5,877 nt of DNA from contig JACCYC010000288.1 of assembly GCA_013696665.1 (NCBI GenBank), forward strand, positions 1-5,877. Direction: 5' to 3'. The notes under the pieces were generated by a model. The model was not told the DNA's origin. It saw only the letters and a program-made list of their open reading frames with translations, and searched no databases. Origin of the DNA: Burkholderiaceae bacterium. Its GTDB lineage: Bacteria; Pseudomonadota; Gammaproteobacteria; Burkholderiales; Burkholderiaceae_F. Of the stretch, positions 1-5,637 are shown piece after piece (position 1 is the first letter of the stretch; each line of letters opens with the position of its first letter). Both the position numbers and the translations under genes were made by a program.

Positions 1-769
1 CGAGTTCCGCGTTGAGCCAGGCCTTGACGACGTCGGGGCGCTGCTTGATCAGATCCGCGCGCATGCCGAGAAATCCGGCATCGTTTTCATTGACCGAAGA
101 GCCGGTTGCGACCTTGCGTGCCAGACCCTCTAGGATCAGGCGTGAGGCAGTCGGCTCCCATATAACTGCGGCGTCGAGCTTGCCGGCGCGGAAGTTGCTG
201 GTGATCACCTCGATATTCTGGTTCAGATACGCGGAGGGCTGGATCGCCGCGCGCTTGAACACAGCCTGGGCGAAGCGGTCGGTACAGCTGCCTTTCGGCA
301 CCGCCACGGTCTTGCCGTTCAGCCATTTGATCGCTTCCTGATCATTGGCAAATTTCGGTGCGTCGGTGCGGACCAGGAACACATTGCACTGGTCCCAACC
401 CATGCCAACGACGGCCACCAATCGAATGTCAGCAACATTCTCCTTGGTGGTCGACACAATGGCCGGCATGTCGCCCATGTAGCCGATGTGATGCTTGCCC
501 GCAAGCATGTTGTTGACGATGATCGCGCCCTGCAGACCGATCTGGAATTCGACCGTGGAACCCTTGGGTAAATATTTCTCGTAGAACTTTTTGTTGCGCA
601 TGATCACGCCCGACCATGACTCGGTGTAGTAGGGCTGATAGCCGATCACGAGCTTGACCGGCTCGCCGACTTTTCCAAAGTCGACGTCGGCTGCAAGGGC
701 AGAGGTAGCGAACAGCGCGCCGGAAAGAGTCAGGCTCGCATACTTCAACAAACGTTTGAGATATTTCAT
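1..769 (-). CDS. NitT/TauT-family (SsuA-like) ABC transporter substrate-binding protein, C-terminus cut by window edge
   Basis: The frame is open from an ATG at 769 to the left edge, giving 256 codons with no stop. Family members usually have about 320-350 residues, so the C-terminal quarter is missing. Residues 1-26 form a Sec signal peptide: a basic start (MKYLKRLLK), a hydrophobic core and an ALA/AD cleavage site. The mature protein shows the family pattern: VIGYQPYYTESWSG (41-54), GDMPAI (99-104) after a ligand-loop region, GKTVAVPKGS (152-161) at the second lobe, and DAAVIWEP (199-206). Such proteins capture taurine, alkanesulfonates, nitrate, thiamine precursors or aromatic acids in the periplasm for an ABC permease and ATPase, which are probably encoded beyond the left edge. 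An AAGGAGA site six bases upstream fixes the start. It follows the oxygenase genes after 103 bases, and an oxygenase plus sulfite dehydrogenase context favours a sulfonate ligand (inference). Cysteines 128 and 162 could form a disulfide. The family call is firm; the ligand is not. Confidence 0.9.
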   Translation of the reverse strand, partial: MKYLKRLLKYASLTLSGALFATSALAADVDFGKVGEPVKLVIGYQPYYTESWSGVIMRNKKFYEKYLPKGSTVEFQIGLQGAIIVNNMLAGKHHIGYMGDMPAIVSTTKENVADIRLVAVVGMGWDQCNVFLVRTDAPKFANDQEAIKWLNGKTVAVPKGSCTDRFAQAVFKRAAIQPSAYLNQNIEVITSNFRAGKLDAAVIWEPTASRLILEGLARKVATGSSVNENDAGFLGMRADLIKQRPDVVKAWLNAEL

Positions 770-775
770 GGCGTG

Positions 776-782
776 TCTCCTT
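776..782 (-). promoter_or_regulatory. Ribosome binding site of the substrate-binding protein
   Basis: AAGGAGA on the minus strand, six bases before the ATG at 769. It is a near-perfect match to the anti-Shine-Dalgarno sequence and fixes the start of the binding-protein gene. It suggests independent, efficient initiation, unlike the coupled genes just upstream. Confidence 0.8.
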
Positions 783-861
783 GGATGGATAGCAACAACG
801 CGGCTCGCCTCTTGTTTGCGACGATCGAACTTGTAATTTTTCCTGACTTGAACATTTCGCT

Positions 862-878
862 AAGTAGCTCTCCTACTT
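862..878 (-). other. Short hairpin at the 3' end of the ferredoxin-sensor gene
   Basis: A perfect 6-bp stem (AAGTAG / CTACTT) with a 5-base loop. The left arm contains the TAG stop of the ferredoxin-sensor gene. No T-run follows on the minus strand, and the stem is short and AT-rich, so an intrinsic terminator is not supported. It could be a pause or mRNA-stability element between the oxygenase genes and the binding-protein gene. The rest of the 770-872 gap shows only the ribosome site of the next gene; I see no clear -35/-10 or sigma-54 promoter. Confidence 0.3.
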
Positions 879-1601
879 TGATCCCGATGCCGCGAGGTAG
901 CGTGCAATCAGCGACGAGAGCCGGCGCATCACCAGATAGCCCGACACCGAATCCTTTTCCAGCAGCTCGAGCGTTTGCTTGCCATTGATTCGCAACAGCC
1001 GAGACGGTTCGAGGCACGTCGCACGTGCAATACGCTGCGGCTGGCTGTCGAGCAACGCAGCCCAGCCGAACACTTCTCCCTTGCGCAGCATAAACCCCGC
1101 AGGGCTCAGGCGCCCGTCGCGACCGATTACAAATTCGACGCGACCCGACTCGAGGATATAGAAATCATCGGCCGGCGCGCCGAAGTCATAGCAAATGCTG
1201 CCGGCGTCGCGGTCTTCTTTCTGCGCCAGCGCCGTGATCGCAGCCAACGTCGGCTCGGAGATGCCGATCAACAACTCTGCTGCGTTGAGCGCGCTTTGCG
1301 CCACGACATAGATGGAATCGCCCTCGACTTGAACCGGAAAGCTTTCGAGCGCCTCCTCGGCGAGCCCCATTGGCGCGCCCGTGCGAATGTCCCACTGCCA
1401 CAAGTGCTGGTGGCACGTCAGCACCGTACCGTCGTAAAGCCCCTCGCACAGCGGCGCATCCTGATGCGGACAGAGAGCCTGATAGGCGAAATAGTCGTCA
1501 CCCGAATTGACCACAAGCAGCGCCAATCCTCCCTCGGCCTCACATTCGATCATGCCGTTCGCCGGAACTTGTGCACGCGGGCATACGAAGCGCCTTTGCA
1601 T
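873..1601 (-). CDS. Rieske [2Fe-2S] ferredoxin (TmoC/MsmC-like) fused to a cyclic-nucleotide-binding-type domain
   Basis: This 242-residue protein has two parts. Residues about 1-102 are a Rieske ferredoxin resembling toluene-4-monooxygenase TmoC, with cluster ligands C44-x-H46-x16-C63-x2-H66 (ALCPHQ ... LTCHQHLWQWD) and the closing strand DSIYVV. It should pass electrons from the reductase encoded just upstream to the oxygenase alpha subunit. Residues about 110-238 look like a CRP/FNR-type cNMP-binding beta-roll: a GS.cyd.G..ADDFYIL.sG.V pattern (134-154), then GEVFGWAALL (175-184), QRIARA (189-194) and a C-helix. The chain ends there with no helix-turn-helix, so it is not a transcription factor. 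TmoC-type ferredoxins have only about 110 residues, so the C-terminal domain is an addition. The Glu of the canonical phosphate cassette (FGE) is Trp180, which argues against ordinary cAMP binding. The chosen ATG lies five bases after the reductase stop. A TTG at 1610 overlapping that stop would add three residues. Neither has a good ribosome site, suggesting translational coupling. Confidence 0.88.
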   Translation of the reverse strand: MQRRFVCPRAQVPANGMIECEAEGGLALLVVNSGDDYFAYQALCPHQDAPLCEGLYDGTVLTCHQHLWQWDIRTGAPMGLAEEALESFPVQVEGDSIYVVAQSALNAAELLIGISEPTLAAITALAQKEDRDAGSICYDFGAPADDFYILESGRVEFVIGRDGRLSPAGFMLRKGEVFGWAALLDSQPQRIARATCLEPSRLLRINGKQTLELLEKDSVSGYLVMRRLSSLIARYLAASGSK

Positions 1602-1606
1602 AGACG

Positions 1607-2647
1607 TCAACTAAATTTGTCATAGCGGATGCTATCCGCCGGCAATTTCGCTTGCAGCAGCAACATGCGAATCGAGGCATCGACCGCCGGGGGCGGTCCG
1701 GCCAGGTAGGCGCGTACGTTCTGGTATTTGCCGTGCATTGTCTTGCCCGCGACTTCATGTACCAGTCCGTGCTCGAAAACGAGCGCGGGGTGCGCCTGCA
1801 GCGCTGGCGCAGGAACTGCTTCGTCCGATAAGGCGATCGTCACGTGCAAACGGTCCGGAAACTCGCTAGCGAGTTGCGATAGCTCGGCGAGGTAAAACCC
1901 ATCCGCATACGTGCGAACGCCGAAGAACACGTGGCCGTTGAACTGATCGAAGTAACGCTCCTGACGCGCGCGCGCGAGGATCGACATCATGCCGGCAATG
2001 CCGCTGCCGCCGGCGATGCACAGGATGTTCTTGCCCAAGCTCGGGTAGAACGTGGCCACGCCGAGTGGTCCGAACAGCTCGACCGCGGCGCCGTCCGCGT
2101 TGCTCTTAAACAGCCACTCGGAGCAGGCGCCGCCGGGCTTCCTTTTGACAACAAAATCGAGTCGCGATGCGGCGCGCTCGAAATTGACCATCGAGTAACC
2201 GCGGTAACCGGGGACCCCGGGCACCTGCATCGTCACGTATTGCCCGGCGTCGAAATCGGCTGGATGGGCAAGCGCCACTGAAAAGGCGATGACGTCGTGC
2301 GTCAGTGCTTTGGTATGTGTGATCGTGCCAGTGCGAAACGCGGGAACGCAGGCGCCCGGGTCCATGTTGTAAACGAAGTTTGCAATCTCGACGGTGCAAT
2401 CGTCGCGCGCGACAGACTGGCACATCAGAAATTCGCCGGTTTGCTTAAGCAACTTTCGTCCCGGCGCCTGCGGCCACAGCTCATCGACCTCGCCTGCAAT
2501 GAGACGCGCTTTGCAGGTGCCGCAGGTGCCGCTGCCACACTCGTAAGGAAGGTTGATTCCCGCTGCCAATCCTGCGTAGAGGAGGCGGGCGCCCGTTTCA
2601 GCCTCAAAGTGACAGGCACGATTGCGGGCATTGACCTGAATGCGCAC
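1607..2647 (-). CDS. NADH:ferredoxin oxidoreductase with N-terminal plant-type [2Fe-2S], FAD and NAD domains (TmoF/MsmD-like)
   Basis: This is the reductase of the multicomponent oxygenase, moving electrons from NAD(P)H through FAD and [2Fe-2S] to the Rieske ferredoxin. Starting at GTG 2647 the protein has 346 residues. Residues 1-90 are a plant-type ferredoxin with C37-x4-C42-x2-C45-x30-C76 (PYECGSGTCGTC ... LMC). Residues about 100-200 are the FAD domain with RGYS (149-152). Residues about 205-346 are the NAD domain with AGGSGIAG (212-219), AYLAGPPP (313-320) and an ending, DSIRYDKFS, like that of TmoF. The GTG start lies 13 bases after the beta-subunit stop and gives MRIQVNA, matching how TmoF begins; a TTG at 2713 would add 22 residues and overlap the beta gene by about 50 bases, so I reject it. 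The canonical CGPP cysteine near the nicotinamide is alanine here (AGPP). The gene ends five bases before the ferredoxin ATG. The biochemical class is sure; the physiological partner is inferred from gene order. Confidence 0.92.
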   Translation of the reverse strand: MRIQVNARNRACHFEAETGARLLYAGLAAGINLPYECGSGTCGTCKARLIAGEVDELWPQAPGRKLLKQTGEFLMCQSVARDDCTVEIANFVYNMDPGACVPAFRTGTITHTKALTHDVIAFSVALAHPADFDAGQYVTMQVPGVPGYRGYSMVNFERAASRLDFVVKRKPGGACSEWLFKSNADGAAVELFGPLGVATFYPSLGKNILCIAGGSGIAGMMSILARARQERYFDQFNGHVFFGVRTYADGFYLAELSQLASEFPDRLHVTIALSDEAVPAPALQAHPALVFEHGLVHEVAGKTMHGKYQNVRAYLAGPPPAVDASIRMLLLQAKLPADSIRYDKFS

Positions 2648-2660
2648 CGAATCCGCCGCT

Positions 2661-3143
2661 TCAGAAGGGAATGTGATAACCGAAACCGAATTGCCGAGTT
2701 TCAAGCTCGACAACTCGCTCGAGCAACCTGGGCTGCCCTCCGTTGATCTTTACCTTATCGAGGTAACGTCCGACGGCGAATAGCTCGGTCGCGCCACCGT
2801 CCAGAGAGGTCTTGAACACCTGCAGAGCGGTGATCACGTTGGCCTGCTGTTGCTCGGCCGAGTATTCGACCGTGTACACGCTCGCGTGGCGCGTCACGGG
2901 AGAATGGTCGCTGATATGCCGCGGCAGATTCGTAAACAAAAGCTGCAAGCCCGGCTTGTCGTGGTCAAGCCAGATCATGTCCTTGCGGATCTCGGGGCTG
3001 TACGCCGCGATCGTATAGCGGAAGTCTTCGTCGCACAGATCGAGGTAGGCCTTGAAATCCTTTCTGTCGAGTGCCAGGCAGGAGCGATAGATCAGCTCTT
3101 CAATCGCGATTCTGTCGAGCTGCATCGGCAGACTGCTTCCCAT
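2661..3143 (-). CDS. Rieske oxygenase beta (small) subunit, SnoaL/NTF2-fold family
   Basis: The product has 160 residues from ATG 3143 and belongs to the ring-hydroxylating dioxygenase beta family, whose cone-shaped NTF2-like fold holds alpha subunits together in an alpha3beta3 enzyme. Visible family signs are an N-terminal helix with IEELIYRSCLALDRKDF (14-30), DLCDEDFRYTI (35-45), a central stretch PRHISDHSPVTRHAS (74-88) ahead of beta strands, LFAVGRYLDKV (121-131) and the C-terminal strand LLERVVELETRQF (140-152). The family has no metal or catalytic residues. It follows the alpha gene by 25 bases, as alpha-beta pairs usually do. The start is uncertain: GTG 3197 would overlap the alpha gene and give 178 residues, closer to the length I recall for MsmB; ATG 3125 would give 154. 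None has a strong ribosome site, so coupling to alpha is likely. Whether it serves a sulfonate or an aromatic substrate cannot be read from this subunit. Confidence 0.9.
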   Translation of the reverse strand: MGSSLPMQLDRIAIEELIYRSCLALDRKDFKAYLDLCDEDFRYTIAAYSPEIRKDMIWLDHDKPGLQLLFTNLPRHISDHSPVTRHASVYTVEYSAEQQQANVITALQVFKTSLDGGATELFAVGRYLDKVKINGGQPRLLERVVELETRQFGFGYHIPF

Positions 3144-3168
3144 GGTTGCCTGCTGCGGGACGATCGGT

Positions 3169-4377
3169 TCAGGCGGCTTCTGCCGCCTGTCTTTCACCGT
3201 GCGGATCGTAGGACTGACGTTGCATGCGTCGGCTCCATTCGGCGTAGAAGTGCCGCATGCCGCCTTCGTCGTGGATCGTCATGTTCTCCTCGCGACCGTG
3301 CAGCACCCATGTCGCTTCGCTTCCCGGACGCATCGAGCGTCCCTGACCATGCACACCGAGCAAGTCCTCGTGCAGGTTGCGGCCGAAGGGTCCCCAGATT
3401 GCGTTGTGGTCGCGCACACGTTCTGCGCGCTGCTCGGGTGTGTCGCTCTTCAATCCCAGGCCGCGAAACTCGATCAGCAGCTGGTTTGGTCCGAGCGGTA
3501 TAGAGGTGTCCATGCGCAGCACTGAAGTGCGCAGGTTGTAGGTCATGGCCGGAAATATGTCGATGAGTATCCAACCTCCCGGGGCGAGGCCGGGCCAACC
3601 GACGCCGCGCTCTTTACCGCCTTCGTAAGCGTCGTACCTGACCGTCATCGATCCCACCGACGCGTGTCCGTTCGGATAGCCGACGTATTTGCGATCGAAG
3701 TAACCCGGCTGCAGCATGCCGGTGACGCGGTTGAAGTAGTGCATGTAGTCGTGATAGAACTCGCTGTTCGTGTCATGCCAGAGCTTGTAATTGGTGTTGA
3801 CGACCGCCTTGTGATAGTGGAACACCTCGAGGGGCATCGACATGTTTTCCTCGAGCATGTTCAGCGCATCGCCGATGTATTCCTTGAGCGTGCATGCGCT
3901 GTCATCGAGGTTGACCCACACGAAGCCGCCAAAACCGATTTCGGCACGTACCTCGCGTAGCCCGGCATCTGCCTTGCAGAAGCGTTTCTGGAACCCCTGT
4001 TCCTCGCGCGTGATATCGACGCAGTTGCCCCGGGTGTCGAACGACCAAGAATGAAAAATACAGGTGATGCGTTTCGCGTTGCCGACAGGGTCATAGAGCA
4101 GTGTGTTGCCGCGGTGCGGGCAGATGTTGTAGAAGCTGCGCACCTTCATGTCCTCGCCGCGTACGACGATCAGCGGCGCTCCGCCCGGATGACGGAAGGT
4201 GCGATAGTCGAAGGCTCCCGGAACTTCGGATTCGTGACACGCGATAATCCAGCTGCTGTTGAAGACTTTTTGCTGCTCCTCGCGAAATATCGTCTCGTCG
4301 GTATAGATACGCGAATCGACGAAATGCGATTGCGGCAACTTCGGTTGCTGCAACCATTGTGCGGCGCTGCGAGACAT
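3169..4377 (-). CDS. Rieske non-heme-iron oxygenase alpha (large) subunit, methanesulfonate-monooxygenase/ring-hydroxylating type
   Basis: This 402-residue catalytic subunit inserts oxygen into the substrate using electrons from the ferredoxin-sensor and reductase encoded downstream. The N-terminal Rieske domain (about 40-150) carries C86-P-H88-x17-C106-x2-H109 (NICPHRGN ... CIFHSWSFD), normal for the superfamily. The catalytic domain (about 165-385) contains the iron site in NSEFYHDYMHYFN (204-216): H209 and H213 as likely iron ligands, E206 at the place of the bridging carboxylate, and D338 in HEDLLGVHGQG as likely third ligand. The two histidines are three residues apart rather than the common four. 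The C-terminus, GGMRHFYAEWSRRM (372-385), is typical of two-subunit enzymes. A perfect AAGGAGG four bases before ATG 4377 sets the start. Together with the beta, reductase and Rieske ferredoxin genes and the sulfite dehydrogenase upstream, it suggests C-S bond cleavage of a sulfonate to sulfite plus an aldehyde or phenol (inference). An ordinary aromatic dioxygenase remains possible. The family call is firm. Confidence 0.93.
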   Translation of the reverse strand: MSRSAAQWLQQPKLPQSHFVDSRIYTDETIFREEQQKVFNSSWIIACHESEVPGAFDYRTFRHPGGAPLIVVRGEDMKVRSFYNICPHRGNTLLYDPVGNAKRITCIFHSWSFDTRGNCVDITREEQGFQKRFCKADAGLREVRAEIGFGGFVWVNLDDSACTLKEYIGDALNMLEENMSMPLEVFHYHKAVVNTNYKLWHDTNSEFYHDYMHYFNRVTGMLQPGYFDRKYVGYPNGHASVGSMTVRYDAYEGGKERGVGWPGLAPGGWILIDIFPAMTYNLRTSVLRMDTSIPLGPNQLLIEFRGLGLKSDTPEQRAERVRDHNAIWGPFGRNLHEDLLGVHGQGRSMRPGSEATWVLHGREENMTIHDEGGMRHFYAEWSRRMQRQSYDPHGERQAAEAA

Positions 4378-4381
4378 CTTT

Positions 4382-4388
4382 CCTCCTT
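4382..4388 (-). promoter_or_regulatory. Strong ribosome binding site of the oxygenase alpha subunit
   Basis: AAGGAGG, a perfect Shine-Dalgarno match, followed by AAAG and the ATG at 4377. It marks the alpha subunit as the main initiation point of the oxygenase block; beta, reductase and ferredoxin lack comparable sites. The remaining sequence between sodC and alpha (4378-4448) holds a small inverted repeat, TGCGT-TC-ACGCA at 4412-4423, but no clear promoter or terminator. Confidence 0.8.
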
Positions 4389-4448
4389 ATTCGCTTCTAC
4401 CTGCGAGCCAGTGCGTTCACGCAGTGATGGAGCGCTGCCACAACGCGC

Positions 4449-4961
4449 TCAACCCGCGATCACGGCGCATCCGATGCGACTTCCCGAATTGCCGGTTGGA
4501 TCGGTCTTGAGGTCGTCGGGTTCCGCGTGCACGATCAATCCCCTGCCAACCACTCCATCCGTACCCTTGCCGACGGAAATGCCGTCGACCATCATCGACA
4601 TCGTCGCCTTGCCGTATTCGTTGGCCGTGATGTTTCCAAGATCTCCCGCGTGGCGATCGGCCGAACCCGGCGCGCCGTGCTTCTTGCTGCCCGGATTGAA
4701 GTGCGCGCCCGCGCTGGTAGCGTCAGGCGCGGTGCAGTCGCCTTTTTCGTGAATGTGCATGCCATGCAGCCCCGCCGAGAGCCCGGCCAGTTCGGTGTCG
4801 ACGCGCACGCGTGTGCCAACCTGCGTGAATTTGACGGTGCCATGCGCCTGCGATCCGCTGGCGGGTCGCATCACCGCGGTGGCCGTCGGTCCGTCCGGTG
4901 TCATGCTCGCGCACGATGACAGAAGCAACGTGCACGCGGCCAGCTTGAACGCTTGTTTCAT
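4449..4961 (-). CDS. sodC: Cu,Zn superoxide dismutase, lipoprotein
   Basis: This 170-residue periplasmic enzyme converts superoxide to oxygen and hydrogen peroxide. Residues 1-17 are a lipoprotein signal with lipobox LSSC and lipidated C17, followed by a flexible Thr/Pro/Ala linker, so the enzyme should be membrane-anchored. All metal ligands expected from SOD1 alignment are present: copper H69, H71, H87 and H145; zinc H87, H95, H104 and D107. The disulfide cysteines C76 and C165 and the active-site arginine R162 in GNSGSRIGCAVI are also there, so it should be active. Family motifs are LHGMHIHEKGDC (65-76), GAHFNPG (85-91), HAGDLGNI (104-111) and GLIVHAEPDD (141-150). AAGGAG seven bases before ATG 4961 sets the start. 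It sits 88 bases after the cytochrome gene and 71 before the oxygenase, all in one direction. A role in limiting superoxide-driven sulfite radical chemistry or oxygenase uncoupling products is inference. Confidence 0.96.
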   Translation of the reverse strand: MKQAFKLAACTLLLSSCASMTPDGPTATAVMRPASGSQAHGTVKFTQVGTRVRVDTELAGLSAGLHGMHIHEKGDCTAPDATSAGAHFNPGSKKHGAPGSADRHAGDLGNITANEYGKATMSMMVDGISVGKGTDGVVGRGLIVHAEPDDLKTDPTGNSGSRIGCAVIAG

Positions 4962-4968
4962 CTCGCTT

Positions 4969-4974
4969 CTCCTT
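4969..4974 (-). promoter_or_regulatory. Ribosome binding site of sodC
   Basis: AAGGAG, seven bases before the sodC ATG at 4961, confirms that start. It overlaps one copy of a nine-base direct repeat, CTTGACAGA on the plus strand, at 4972-4980, whose second copy is at 5029-5037 in the same gap; the repeat may be chance. Confidence 0.75.
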
Positions 4975-5017
4975 GACAGACTTGGCTCGGACTCAGGATG
5001 TGCAATTGCCGCTACTT

Positions 5018-5047
5018 GTCGGCACGCGCTTGACAGAACGCGCCGAC
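5018..5047 (-). other. Hairpin just after the cytochrome c stop codon
   Basis: A GC-rich inverted repeat directly downstream of the cytochrome gene: GTCGGCACGCG (5018-5028) pairs with CGCGCCGAC (5039-5047), nine base pairs with a two-base bulge and a ten-base loop. No T-run follows on the minus strand, so it is not a classic Rho-independent terminator. Its position between the sulfite dehydrogenase pair and sodC suits partial termination or protection of the upstream mRNA from 3' exonucleases. Function is inferred. Confidence 0.4.
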
Positions 5048-5049
5048 GA

Positions 5050-5637
5050 TCATTTGCAGTTCGTCATGCAGCGCACGGCCTTCGTATCCGGGCGGTCGTC
5101 AACGATGAACCCATTGCGATTAGGCATCTGCACCTGCGCCAGCGTGTTCTGGTCCATTACCGCGTTCGCCGGAATGAGCCCGTTCAAATTGAGCAGATAC
5201 GCCGATACTGCATAAACTTCGTTGGCAGTCAACGACTGCGGACGATCCATTGGCATGGAACGACGCACATAGTCAAAGAGAATCGGCGCGTACGGATACA
5301 TGCTGCCCGGCGTGAGAACGCGAGCGTTCGTCGTGAATGAACCGATTCCTCCGACCATCGTTCCGTAAACAGGACCGCCCTTGGCGTCCGCCCCGTGGCA
5401 CGCTGCACATTTCGCGTCATAGACGGTCTTGCCTTCCGGTACCGTGCCGCGACCCGCCGGCAAGCCCTTGCCGTCCGTGGCTCGAATGTCGATGTCCCAC
5501 AACGCGATATCGGCGTTGCTGATCGGTTTGCCGAACTTAACGCCCGGATTCGGCGCCGCCTTGTCGATCGGCTGCGTCACGCATCCGGCAGCGATGATCG
5601 CCGCACCCAGACTCATCAGCCAGCTAAGCGATCGCAT
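5050..5637 (-). CDS. Monoheme cytochrome c lipoprotein, SoxD/SorB-like subunit of sulfite dehydrogenase
   Basis: This 195-residue protein should take electrons from the sulfite dehydrogenase molybdenum subunit encoded just before it and pass them to the respiratory chain. Residues 1-19 are a lipoprotein signal with IAAGC and lipidated C19. The heme c site is C77-A-A-C80-H81. The later segment resembles SoxD: YAPILFDYVRRSMPM (116-130) with M128 as likely axial ligand, PQSLTANEVYAVSAYLLNLNG (a contiguous block at 133-153), then a MPNRNGF stretch (171-177) and a C-terminal C190-x3-C194 pair. SoxD of thiosulfate oxidisers is often a longer diheme protein; only one heme site is visible here. The ATG at 5637 is preceded by GAGG with six-base spacing and overlaps the molybdoprotein gene by 14 bases, implying coupled translation. 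A longer frame starting at 5697 would bury the signal peptide and is rejected. Lipid anchoring would keep sulfite oxidation at the membrane (inference). Confidence 0.92.
   Translation of the reverse strand: MRSLSWLMSLGAAIIAAGCVTQPIDKAAPNPGVKFGKPISNADIALWDIDIRATDGKGLPAGRGTVPEGKTVYDAKCAACHGADAKGGPVYGTMVGGIGSFTTNARVLTPGSMYPYAPILFDYVRRSMPMDRPQSLTANEVYAVSAYLLNLNGLIPANAVMDQNTLAQVQMPNRNGFIVDDRPDTKAVRCMTNCK

Noticed and set aside
87..617. Short minus-strand frames at 87-326, 319-504 and 429-617
   Set aside because: They lie in other frames of the binding-protein gene, which is open through to the window edge and has a signal peptide and ribosome site.
862..878. Hairpin after the ferredoxin-sensor gene considered as a Rho-independent terminator
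   Set aside because: The stem is only six pairs, AT-rich and not followed by a T-run, so it is listed only as a hairpin.
975..1625. Plus-strand open frame of 216 codons opposite the ferredoxin-sensor gene
   Set aside because: It is antisense to a clear two-domain protein, its composition is Arg/Ala-rich without any motif, and it has no ribosome site. GC-rich coding DNA commonly opens such frames.
2648..2713. TTG start at 2713 for the reductase, 22 residues longer
   Set aside because: It overlaps the beta gene by about 50 bases and adds residues unlike a ferredoxin N-terminus; the GTG at 2647 aligns with the TmoF start.
2850..3503. Plus-strand open frame of 217 codons opposite the beta and alpha subunits
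   Set aside because: Antisense shadow with Arg-rich low-information sequence; the minus-strand genes have family motifs throughout.
4412..4423. Small inverted repeat TGCGT-TC-ACGCA between sodC and alpha, considered as an operator
   Set aside because: Five-base arms in GC-rich DNA are expected by chance, and no promoter elements were found beside it.
4051..4752. Plus-strand open frame of 233 codons spanning the alpha 5' end and sodC
   Set aside because: It crosses two well-supported minus-strand genes and the gap between them, and shows no recognisable domain.
4972..5037. Nine-base direct repeat CTTGACAGA at 4972-4980 and 5029-5037, considered as regulator sites or -35 boxes
   Set aside because: Only two copies, one overlapping the sodC ribosome site and one in a hairpin loop; TTGACA lies on the plus strand, where no gene would use it.
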